A stretch of 64,000 bases of DNA from Tabrizicola_A aquatica. Its GTDB lineage: Bacteria; Pseudomonadota; Alphaproteobacteria; Rhodobacterales; Rhodobacteraceae. How positions within the stretch are numbered: position 1 is the first letter of the stretch; each line of letters starts with the position of its first letter. The notes below the pieces were generated by a model. The model was not told where the DNA came from. It saw only the letters and a program-made list of their open reading frames with translations, and made no database searches. Shown here in pieces: positions 23,904 to 31,573 of this stretch. The stretch lies in assembly GCA_965194375.1 (NCBI GenBank), contig CBDAEL010000004.1. One strand, 5' to 3'. The translations under genes were made by a program, and so were the position numbers.

Positions 23904-25913
23904 ATGACCAACCTCAAGAAGATCAGCATCGACGGTATCGAGGTCGAGGTGGATGGCGCGATGACCATCATTCAGGCCGCCGAAGTGGCAGGCGTGGAAA
24001 TTCCGCGCTTTTGCTACCACGAGCGTCTGACCATCGCGGGCAACTGCCGGATGTGTCTGGTCGAGGTTGTCGGTGGTCCGCCAAAGCCAGCGGCAAGCTG
24101 CGCGATGCAGGTGCGCGATCTGCGCCCCGGCCCTAACGGTGAGGCCCCGGTGGTCAAAACCACCTCGCCCATGGTGAAAAAGGCCCGTGAAGGGGTGATG
24201 GAGTTCTTGCTGATTAACCATCCCCTCGATTGCCCGATCTGCGATCAGGGCGGCGAGTGCGATCTGCAGGATCAGGCCATGGCGTACGGCGTTGATTTCT
24301 CGCGCTACCGCGAGCCCAAGCGCGCATCGGAAGATCTGGATCTGGGTCCCTTGGTGGAAACCAAGATGACGCGTTGCATTTCCTGCACGCGCTGCGTGCG
24401 CTTTACCACCGAAGTGGCTGGCATCACCCAGATGGGCCAGACGGGCCGGGGGGAAGACAGCGAGATTACCAGCTATCTTAACCTGACCTTGGACAGCAAT
24501 CTGCAGGGCAATATCATTGACCTCTGCCCGGTCGGCGCGTTGACCTCAAAGCCTTACGCCTTCACCGCCCGTCCGTGGGAATTGACCAAGACCGAAACCA
24601 TCGATGTGATGGATGCCTTGGGATCGAACATCCGCGTGGACACCAAGGGCCGCGAAGTGATGCGCATTTTGCCGCGCAACCATGACGGCGTGAATGAGGA
24701 ATGGATTTCCGATAAGACCCGCTTCATCTGGGACGGTCTGCGTCGGCAGCGCCTAGACACGCCTTACATCCGCGAAAACGGCAAGCTGCGCAAAGCGGAT
24801 TGGCCCGAGGCTCTGGCTGCGGCGGCGGCGGCGATGAAAGGCAAGAAGGTTGCCGGTCTTGTGGGCGATCTCGCCTCGGTTGAGGCGGCTTATTCGCTGA
24901 AGACCCTGGTTGAAGGTCTGGGCGGGCATGTGGAATGCCGCACCGACAACGCGAAGTTGCCCAGCGGAAACCGCTCAGCCTATGTCGGCACGGCATCGGT
25001 GGACGATATCGATACGGCCAAGACCATCCTTCTGATCGGCACCAACCCGCGCGTGGAAGCCCCAGTGCTGAACGCCCGCATCCGCAAGGCTTGGGCCAAG
25101 GGCGCGACGGTCGGTCTGATCGGCGAAGCCTGCGATTTGAGCTATGAGTACAAGCACATGGGCACCGACCGCGCCGCTCTGGTCGACCTCGTGGGCAAGG
25201 TTACGGCCAAGGACAACACGCTGGTCATCATCGGCCAAGGCGCGATCAATGAGGCTGATGGTGAGGCGGTACTGTCCCAAGCCATGGCCTATGCCACCGG
25301 GGCAGGGGCCAAGCTCATGGTCTTGCACACCGCCGCAGCGCGCGTTGGCGCGATGGACGTGGGCGCAGTGACCGAAGGCGGTCTGGCCAAGGCAACCGAA
25401 GGGGCCGAGGTGATCTACAACCTTGGTGCTGATGAGGTCGAGATCGCGGCGGGTCCTTTCGTGATCTATCAAGGCAGCCATGGTGATCGGGGCGCGCAGC
25501 GGGCCGACATCATTCTGCCGGGTGCTGCCTATACCGAAGAAAACGGGCTTTTCGTGAACACCGAAGGCCGCCCGCAACTGGCGGTGCGCGCCGGGTTCGC
25601 GCCGGGGCAGGCCAAGGAAAACTGGGCCATCCTGCGCGCGCTTTCGGCTGAAGTCGGCCAGACCCTGCCGTGGGACAGCTTGGCGGCGCTGCGGGCCCAT
25701 CTGGTCGCCAAGCACCCGCATTTGGGCCGCGTGGACGAGGTCGCCGAAAACGACTGGCAGCCTTTGGCCGTGAAGGCCCCCGCCAAGGCCACCTTCCGCC
25801 CAGCGATCCGCGAGTTTTACCTGACCAACCCGATTGCGCGCGCAAGTGCGGTGATGGGCGAGTTGGCTGCATTGGCCAAGTCGCGCGCTGCCGCGCAGTT
25901 GGCGGCGGAGTAA
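23904..25913 (+). CDS. nuoG: NADH-quinone oxidoreductase subunit G
   Basis: A 669-residue 75-kDa subunit. The N-terminus binds a 2Fe-2S cluster (PRFCYHERL, GNCRMCLVEV). A His-Cys3 site follows at HPLDCPICDQGGECDLQ, and a 4Fe-4S site at CISCTRCVRF with the partner cysteine in LCPVGALTSKP. The rest is a molybdopterin-oxidoreductase-like domain without cofactor function. The length matches the mitochondrial-type subunit rather than the longer E. coli one. It conducts electrons from NuoF to NuoI. Confidence 0.96.
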   Translation: MTNLKKISIDGIEVEVDGAMTIIQAAEVAGVEIPRFCYHERLTIAGNCRMCLVEVVGGPPKPAASCAMQVRDLRPGPNGEAPVVKTTSPMVKKAREGVMEFLLINHPLDCPICDQGGECDLQDQAMAYGVDFSRYREPKRASEDLDLGPLVETKMTRCISCTRCVRFTTEVAGITQMGQTGRGEDSEITSYLNLTLDSNLQGNIIDLCPVGALTSKPYAFTARPWELTKTETIDVMDALGSNIRVDTKGREVMRILPRNHDGVNEEWISDKTRFIWDGLRRQRLDTPYIRENGKLRKADWPEALAAAAAAMKGKKVAGLVGDLASVEAAYSLKTLVEGLGGHVECRTDNAKLPSGNRSAYVGTASVDDIDTAKTILLIGTNPRVEAPVLNARIRKAWAKGATVGLIGEACDLSYEYKHMGTDRAALVDLVGKVTAKDNTLVIIGQGAINEADGEAVLSQAMAYATGAGAKLMVLHTAAARVGAMDVGAVTEGGLAKATEGAEVIYNLGADEVEIAAGPFVIYQGSHGDRGAQRADIILPGAAYTEENGLFVNTEGRPQLAVRAGFAPGQAKENWAILRALSAEVGQTLPWDSLAALRAHLVAKHPHLGRVDEVAENDWQPLAVKAPAKATFRPAIREFYLTNPIARASAVMGELAALAKSRAAAQLAAE

Positions 25914-25919
25914 GCGGAT

Positions 25920-26324
25920 ATGTGCTTTGCCTGCAAAACCATCGCCAGCCTTGGGGTCGCGTCCGCGATCCTGTTGGGCTGCGCGGGGGGTGAGCAGGTG
26001 ACGAGCGGCACGTTCTCGCCCAGCTATGGCGGGATCGAGACGCTCCTTTTGGACGGGGATCTCGTGAATTTCCGGGTGGAAATGACCGGGGCAAGGGACA
26101 ATCAGGACGTGGCCGATTATGCGGCCTGTGCTGCGGCGCAATATGCGCTGATCCGGGGCTTTGGATTTGCCCGCCATGTGCGGACAAATGTCGATAATCA
26201 GGGTGGAACTTGGCGCGGGGATGCGGTTTACACCATCTCGGCGGCGCTGCCCGAAGGGTTGAGAACAATAGACGCCGAAGTGACCGTGCGCGACTGTGGC
26301 GCACGTGGCATTCCGACGGTGTAA
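25920..26324 (+). CDS. Putative lipoprotein between nuoG and nuoH
   Basis: A 134-residue protein whose N-terminus (MCFACKTIASLGVASAILLGCAGGEQ) carries a hydrophobic signal and a lipobox-like ILLGC, predicting lipidation at Cys21. The mature part has alternating beta-like strands and two more cysteines. It lies six bases after nuoG and 34 before nuoH. It is the second lipoprotein candidate of this operon and is not related in obvious sequence to the one at 23019. No family is recognised. Confidence 0.65.
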   Translation: MCFACKTIASLGVASAILLGCAGGEQVTSGTFSPSYGGIETLLLDGDLVNFRVEMTGARDNQDVADYAACAAAQYALIRGFGFARHVRTNVDNQGGTWRGDAVYTISAALPEGLRTIDAEVTVRDCGARGIPTV

Positions 26325-26358
26325 GGGCCACGAAAAGGCTAAGGGGACGTAAGGGATC

Positions 26359-27396
26359 ATGGCTGAATTCTTCCAGACCGGCGCGGGAATTGCGGTGCTG
26401 ATTGCGCTGCAAAGCCTTGCAATCATTGCCTTTGTGATGATCAGCCTGTTGTTCCTTGTTTACGGTGACCGCAAGATTTGGGCGGCCGTGCAAATGCGCA
26501 AAGGCCCCAACGTGGTTGGCCCCTTTGGTCTTTTGCAATCGGTGGCCGATGCACTGAAATATGTGGTCAAGGAAATCGTCATTCCCGCCGGTGCAGACCG
26601 CCCGGTGTTCTTCTTGGCCCCGATGCTGTCCTTTGTGCTCGCGATCTTGGCATGGGCCGTCGTGCCGTTTGACCAAGGCTGGGTCTTGGCCGATATCAAC
26701 GTGGCGATCCTCTTCGTCTTTGCCGTCTCGTCGCTGGAAGTTTACGGCGTGATCATGGGCGGTTGGGCGTCGAACTCGAAATACCCTTTCCTTGGCTCGC
26801 TGCGGTCCGCCGCGCAGATGATTTCTTACGAAGTCTCGCTGGGGCTTATCATCATCGGCATCATCATCTCGACGGGTTCCATGAGCTTTGGCGCCATTGT
26901 GGCCGCGCAAGACGGCGATCTGGGCCTTCTAAACTGGTACTGGCTGCCGCACTTCCCGATGGTGTTCCTGTTCTTCATCTCGGCCTTGGCCGAAACCAAC
27001 CGCCCGCCGTTTGACCTTCCGGAAGCGGAATCCGAACTCGTCGCCGGGTTCATGGTGGAATACTCCTCCACCCCCTACCTTCTGTTCATGGCCGGCGAAT
27101 ACATCGCCATCTTCCTGATGTGCGCGCTGATGTCGCTGTTGTTCTTCGGCGGCTGGCTCTCTCCGATTCCCGGTCTGGCCGATGGCTGGTGGTGGATGGT
27201 TGCGAAGATGTGGGTCTTCTTCTTCTTCTTCGCGATGGTGAAGGCGATTGTGCCCCGCTACCGCTATGACCAGCTGATGCGGATTGGTTGGAAAGTGTTC
27301 CTTCCGATGTCGCTCGCATGGGTCGTGATCGTGGCGTTCTTGGCCAAGTTTGAAATTCTGGGCACCTTCTGGGCCCGCTGGACCATCGGAGGCTGA
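26359..27396 (+). CDS. nuoH: NADH-quinone oxidoreductase subunit H
   Basis: A 345-residue ND1-type membrane subunit with eight or nine transmembrane helices that helps form the quinone channel. Hallmarks are ERK-like DRKIWAAVQMRKGPNVVGPFG near residue 36 and AETNRPPFDLPEAESELVAGF near residue 212. The usual ERK reads DRK here. The length is typical. It is followed after four bases by nuoI. Confidence 0.96.
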   Translation: MAEFFQTGAGIAVLIALQSLAIIAFVMISLLFLVYGDRKIWAAVQMRKGPNVVGPFGLLQSVADALKYVVKEIVIPAGADRPVFFLAPMLSFVLAILAWAVVPFDQGWVLADINVAILFVFAVSSLEVYGVIMGGWASNSKYPFLGSLRSAAQMISYEVSLGLIIIGIIISTGSMSFGAIVAAQDGDLGLLNWYWLPHFPMVFLFFISALAETNRPPFDLPEAESELVAGFMVEYSSTPYLLFMAGEYIAIFLMCALMSLLFFGGWLSPIPGLADGWWWMVAKMWVFFFFFAMVKAIVPRYRYDQLMRIGWKVFLPMSLAWVVIVAFLAKFEILGTFWARWTIGG

Positions 27397-27400
27397 GGCA

Positions 27401-27895
27401 ATGGCAAACATCGACTGGGGCCGTGCGACCAAATACTTCCTTTTGGCCGATTTCATCAAAGGCTTTGGCCTTGGCATGAAATACTTCTTCGCGCCGAAGG
27501 CCACGCTGAACTATCCGCATGAAAAGGGGCCGCTTTCGCCCCGTTTCCGTGGCGAACACGCGCTGCGCCGCTATCCCAATGGCGAGGAACGCTGCATCGC
27601 CTGCAAGCTGTGCGAAGCGATTTGCCCCGCGCAGGCCATCACCATCGACGCCGAACCGCGTGAAGACGGCTCGCGCCGCACCACGCGCTATGACATCGAC
27701 ATGACCAAGTGCATCTACTGCGGTTTCTGCCAAGAGGCCTGCCCGGTGGATGCGATCGTCGAAGGCCCGAACTTCGAGTTTTCGACCGAAACGCGCGAAG
27801 AGCTGTTTTACAACAAAGACAAGCTCTTGGAAAACGGCGCGCGCTGGGAAGCCGAGATTGCCCGCAATCTTGAACTCGACGCGCCGTATCGGTGA
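27401..27895 (+). CDS. nuoI: NADH-quinone oxidoreductase subunit I
   Basis: A 164-residue ferredoxin-like subunit with two 4Fe-4S clusters (N6a, N6b). The ligands are in CIACKLCEAICPAQAI and CIYCGFCQEACPVDAI. It passes electrons towards NuoB. The ATG at 27401 (MANIDWGRATKYF) matches the usual alphaproteobacterial N-terminus, and a GGAGG lies about five bases upstream. A longer frame into nuoH is not needed. Confidence 0.96.
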   Translation: MANIDWGRATKYFLLADFIKGFGLGMKYFFAPKATLNYPHEKGPLSPRFRGEHALRRYPNGEERCIACKLCEAICPAQAITIDAEPREDGSRRTTRYDIDMTKCIYCGFCQEACPVDAIVEGPNFEFSTETREELFYNKDKLLENGARWEAEIARNLELDAPYR

Positions 27896-27901
27896 TCTGA
27901 C

Positions 27902-28324
27902 ATGACCGATGATCTTGCCAAGTTTTTCCAGCAGATGATGGAGCAGGGCCAGAAAATGGCCGCTGCCTTCAATCCGGCATTGGAAAGCATGGATATGAAG
28001 GGCTTTGAAAAGCTCTTCCCGACGCTGCCGAAAGACATGCTTGAGGCGTGGTTTGGCAAAACCTTCAATCCCGAGGGCCTTGATGCGCGCACCCGCCTTT
28101 TGGTGACGATTGCCGCGCTGACAGTCTTGGGGGCGCAGGCCGATGTGCAGCTGCGCATGACCATCCGTCAGGCGCTGAGTGCCGGGGCCACGCAGCGCGA
28201 GATTGCCGAAGTGATCTGGCAGATGAGCATGTTTGGCGGCGTTCCTGCCATGCAAAAAGCGCTGGAGATTGCGCAGTCGGTCTTTGCCGAGACTGCCGCC
28301 AATACTGGGGAGAAAGACGCATGA
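27902..28324 (+). CDS. Carboxymuconolactone-decarboxylase-fold (AhpD-like) protein within the nuo operon
   Basis: A 140-residue all-helical protein with the CMD pattern LDARTRLLVTIAALTVLG and ATQREIAEVIWQMSMFGGVPAMQKAL. It has no cysteine at all, so the CxxC redox pair of AhpD-type members is missing and peroxidase activity is unlikely. It lies six bases after nuoI and its stop overlaps the nuoJ start (ATGA), so it is translated together with complex I subunits. A ligand-binding or structural role is possible, but the function is unknown. Confidence 0.82.
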   Translation: MTDDLAKFFQQMMEQGQKMAAAFNPALESMDMKGFEKLFPTLPKDMLEAWFGKTFNPEGLDARTRLLVTIAALTVLGAQADVQLRMTIRQALSAGATQREIAEVIWQMSMFGGVPAMQKALEIAQSVFAETAANTGEKDA

Positions 28325-28935
28325 CCGTCGCTGATTACGCCTTTTATGCCTTTGCCATCGTCACGGTGGCGGCAGGCCTTATGGTCACCATCAGCCGCAA
28401 CCCGGTGCATTCGGTTTTGTGGCTGATCTTGGCCTTCCTCTCTTCGGCCGGGCTCTTCGTGCTTTTGGGGGCCGAGTTTGTCGCCATGCTCCTCATCATC
28501 GTCTATGTCGGCGCGGTGGCGGTTCTGTTCCTGTTCGTCGTCATGATGCTGGACATCGACTTTGCCGAGTTGAAGGGCGAGATGGCCCGCACCATGCCTT
28601 TGGCCATGCTGATCGGCATCATCATCTTGATGGAACTGTCGCTGGGTGTTGGCGCTTGGGTGCAGGCCGAAGGCGCGATGGGCTTGCGCGATGCGGTGGC
28701 GCCTGCCGCCGATCAGGTGGAGAACACCCGCGCTTTGGGTCTCATCATCTATGACAAGTACATCCTTTTGTTCCAGCTTTCGGGCCTGATCCTGCTGGTC
28801 GCGATGATCGGCGCGATCTTGTTGACCATGCGTCACCGCAAGGATGTGAAGCGCCAGAATGTGCTGCATCAGATGTGGCGCGATCCGGCCAAGGCGATGG
28901 AGTTGAAAGACGTCAAGCCGGGGCAGGGGCTCTAA
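28321..28935 (+). CDS. nuoJ: NADH-quinone oxidoreductase subunit J
   Basis: A 204-residue ND6-type membrane subunit with five transmembrane segments. RNPVHSVLWLILAFLSSAGLFVLLGAEF and YVGAVAVLFLFVVMMLDID are family signatures and include the bulge-containing third helix linked to coupling. It begins within the last codons of the CMD-fold gene. It sits in the membrane arm between NuoK and NuoH. Confidence 0.94.
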   Translation: MTVADYAFYAFAIVTVAAGLMVTISRNPVHSVLWLILAFLSSAGLFVLLGAEFVAMLLIIVYVGAVAVLFLFVVMMLDIDFAELKGEMARTMPLAMLIGIIILMELSLGVGAWVQAEGAMGLRDAVAPAADQVENTRALGLIIYDKYILLFQLSGLILLVAMIGAILLTMRHRKDVKRQNVLHQMWRDPAKAMELKDVKPGQGL

Positions 28936-28943
28936 GCCAAAGG

Positions 28944-28960
28944 GGCGGGGGCACCCCGCC
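28944..28960 (+). other. Stem-loop in the nuoJ-nuoK spacer
   Basis: GGCGGGG (28944-28950) pairs with CCCCGCC (28954-28960) around a GCA loop just after the nuoJ stop. A second small hairpin GGGCA-AA-TGCCC follows at 28991-29002, right before the nuoK ribosome site. There is no T run, so these are more likely mRNA structures affecting stability or nuoK translation than terminators. Confidence 0.4.
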
Positions 28961-29016
28961 GCGACAAAGACACGACAGCGATAAGACAACGGGCAAATGC
29001 CCTGAGGGACATGAGA

Positions 29017-29322
29017 ATGGTGGGACTTGAACATTACCTGACAGTGGCGGCGGCGCTGTTCGTCATTGGCATCTTTGGCATCTTCCTGAACCGGAAGAAT
29101 GTCATCGTCATCCTCATGTCGATCGAATTGATGCTTCTGGCGGTGAACATCAACTTCGTCGCCTTCTCATCTTACCTGGGCGATCTGGTCGGGCAGGTGT
29201 TTACCCTGTTCATCCTGACCGTCGCCGCCGCCGAGGCCGCCATTGGCCTTGCGATCCTTGTGGTGTTCTTCCGCAACCGCGGCACCATCGACGTCGAAGA
29301 CGTCAACGTGATGAAAGGCTGA
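29017..29322 (+). CDS. nuoK: NADH-quinone oxidoreductase subunit K
   Basis: A 101-residue ND4L-type subunit with three transmembrane helices. The conserved glutamates in the membrane lie in LMSIELMLLAVNINFVA and AAAEAAIGLAI and belong to the proton pathway. The ATG at 29017 gives the normal N-terminus MVGLEHYLTVAAALF and has GAGGG eight bases upstream. The ATG six bases earlier is too close to that site. Confidence 0.94.
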   Translation: MVGLEHYLTVAAALFVIGIFGIFLNRKNVIVILMSIELMLLAVNINFVAFSSYLGDLVGQVFTLFILTVAAAEAAIGLAILVVFFRNRGTIDVEDVNVMKG

Positions 29323-29326
29323 CGCA

Positions 29327-31570
29327 ATGGCTCAGATCATTCTCTTTGCTCCTCTGATCGGGGCCATTCTGTGCGGCTTTGGCTGGCGTCTTATTGGCGA
29401 GCGTCCGGCGCAGATCTTGACCACCGCTTTGGTGTTTCTGGCGGCGATCCTGTCTTGGGTCATCTTCCTGACCTTTGACGGCGAAACCCAGCACATCACC
29501 GTCTTGCGCTTTATCGAAAGCGGGGCCTTGTCCACCGAATGGGGTATCCGGGTGGACCGTCTGACCGCGATCATGCTGGTCGTCGTCAACTCCGTCTCAG
29601 CGCTCGTGCACCTCTATTCGTTTGGCTACATGGCCCATGACGACAACTGGGGTCCTGATGAGCCTTATCGGGCGCGTTTCTTTGCCTACTTGTCGTTCTT
29701 CACCTTTGCCATGCTGTCGCTGGTGACGGCCGACAACCTTGTGCAGATGTTCTTTGGCTGGGAGGGCGTGGGCGTTGCCTCCTACCTTCTGATCGGGTTC
29801 TACTACCGCAAGCCCACCGCCAATGCCGCCGCGATCAAGGCCTTTGTGGTCAACCGCGTTGGCGACTTTGGTTTTGCCCTTGGCATCTTTGCGCTGTTCT
29901 ATCTGACCGACAGCATCAAGTTTGACGATGTCTTTGCCGCTGCCCCTGCGCTGGCGGAAACCAACCTGCATTTCCTGTGGGCTGACTGGAACGCGGCCAA
30001 TCTGATTGGTGTCCTCCTGTTCATCGGCGCGATGGGCAAATCGGCCCAATTGTTCCTGCACACTTGGTTGCCGGACGCGATGGAAGGTCCGACCCCGGTG
30101 TCGGCGCTGATCCACGCCGCGACCATGGTGACGGCGGGGGTGTTCCTCGTCTGCCGCATGTCGCCGGTCTATGAATACGCGCCTTCGGCCACCGCCTTTA
30201 TCACTGTGCTCGGGGCCTTGACCGCCTTTGTGGCCGCAACCATCGGTCTGGTGCAGAACGACATCAAGCGTGTGATCGCCTATTCGACCATGTCTCAGCT
30301 TGGCTACATGTTCGTGGCCGCAGGGCTTGGGGCCTATCCGGTGGCGATGTTCCACCTCTTCACCCATGCCTTCTTTAAGGCCATGCTGTTCCTTGGCGCA
30401 GGCTCGGTCATCCATGCGACCCACCATGAGCAGGACATGCGCAACTATGGTGGCTTGCGGAAGAAAATCCCGCTGACCTTCTGGGCGATGATGATCGGCA
30501 CGCTGGCCATCACCGGGGTGGGTATCCCGCTGACCTATTACGGCTTTGCCGGCTTCCTGTCGAAAGACGCGGTGATTGAAGTGGCTTATGTCGGCAGTTC
30601 TTTTGCCTTCTGGCTCTTGGTGGTCGCCGCCTGCTTTACCAGCTTCTACAGCTGGCGCCTGATGTTCATGACTTTTTACGGCACCAACCGCGCTGCCGCG
30701 CATGACGATCATAGTCATGACGATCATGCACATGACAGTCATGGGCATGGGCACCATGAGCCGCATGAAAGCCCGATGATCATGCTGATCCCCTTGGCTG
30801 CGTTGGCCTTGGGTGCGATGTTCTCGGGAATGGTTTGGTACAAGGTCTACTTTGGCGATGAGGTCAAAGTGCGCGATTGGTTCGGAATGGAAGCCGCCGC
30901 CCATGCCGAGGCGCATGGCGAGGATCATGCCGAAACCATCGCGGCCCCGGCCGAGGGGGAGGCTGTCGCAGAGGCCACCACCACTGAGGCCACAACAGTG
31001 GGCACAGCCGACGTTGCCCATGGCGACGCGGCTCATGCCGCTGGCACAGCCCCCAAAGGCGCGCTGGTGATGTTGCCCTTCACGGCTGACGAACAGGCGC
31101 TGGTCGATGCGCGTCTTGACCCGAAAAAGATGGAGAAGGCCGAACATGCGCCCACCACCATCATCAACGCCGCCCATCTGGTGCCGGCTTGGGTCAAGGT
31201 CTCGCCCTTTGTCGCGATGCTGATTGGTCTCTTCACCGCTTGGCTCTTCTACATCAAGAACCCCAGCCTGCCGGTGGGGCTGGCCGCCCAACAGCGCCCG
31301 CTGTACCTGTTCCTGCTGAACAAGTGGTACTTTGACGAGCTTTATGACTGGGTCTTCGTCCGCCCCGCGAAATGGCTTGGCCGTTTCCTGTGGCACAAGG
31401 GCGATGGCGCGGTCATCGACGGCGCGCTGAATGGCATCGCCATGGGGATCATCCCCTTCTTCACCAAACTCGCGGGCCGTGCCCAGTCGGGTTATGTCTT
31501 CACCTACGCCTTTGCCATGGTTCTCGGGATTGCTGCCCTGTTGACCTGGACGGTTCTCGGGGGTCACTGA
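29327..31570 (+). CDS. nuoL: NADH-quinone oxidoreductase subunit L with His-rich insertions
   Basis: A 747-residue antiporter-like subunit (ND5) at the far end of the membrane arm. The core is canonical, with WEGVGVASYLLIGFYY near residue 145 and LPDAMEGPTPVSALIHAATMV near 249. It is over 100 residues longer than E. coli NuoL. One insertion at about residues 459-481 is made almost only of His, Asp, Gly and Ser. A second, at about 525-610, is rich in Ala, Glu, Thr and His. The lateral helix and last transmembrane segment follow. The extra loops should be outside the membrane and could bind metals. It lies four bases after nuoK. Confidence 0.95.
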   Translation: MAQIILFAPLIGAILCGFGWRLIGERPAQILTTALVFLAAILSWVIFLTFDGETQHITVLRFIESGALSTEWGIRVDRLTAIMLVVVNSVSALVHLYSFGYMAHDDNWGPDEPYRARFFAYLSFFTFAMLSLVTADNLVQMFFGWEGVGVASYLLIGFYYRKPTANAAAIKAFVVNRVGDFGFALGIFALFYLTDSIKFDDVFAAAPALAETNLHFLWADWNAANLIGVLLFIGAMGKSAQLFLHTWLPDAMEGPTPVSALIHAATMVTAGVFLVCRMSPVYEYAPSATAFITVLGALTAFVAATIGLVQNDIKRVIAYSTMSQLGYMFVAAGLGAYPVAMFHLFTHAFFKAMLFLGAGSVIHATHHEQDMRNYGGLRKKIPLTFWAMMIGTLAITGVGIPLTYYGFAGFLSKDAVIEVAYVGSSFAFWLLVVAACFTSFYSWRLMFMTFYGTNRAAAHDDHSHDDHAHDSHGHGHHEPHESPMIMLIPLAALALGAMFSGMVWYKVYFGDEVKVRDWFGMEAAAHAEAHGEDHAETIAAPAEGEAVAEATTTEATTVGTADVAHGDAAHAAGTAPKGALVMLPFTADEQALVDARLDPKKMEKAEHAPTTIINAAHLVPAWVKVSPFVAMLIGLFTAWLFYIKNPSLPVGLAAQQRPLYLFLLNKWYFDELYDWVFVRPAKWLGRFLWHKGDGAVIDGALNGIAMGIIPFFTKLAGRAQSGYVFTYAFAMVLGIAALLTWTVLGGH
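30701..30745 (+). repeat. 15-bp tandem repeat encoding the His/Asp loop of NuoL
   Basis: Three tandem 15-base units start at 30701, 30716 and 30731: CATGACGATCATAGT, CATGACGATCATGCA and CATGACAGTCATGGG. They encode His-Asp-x-His-x steps. More CAT codons follow to 30768. The near-identity of the first two units suggests growth by slipped-strand duplication. Confidence 0.8.
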
Positions 31571-31573
31571 GTT

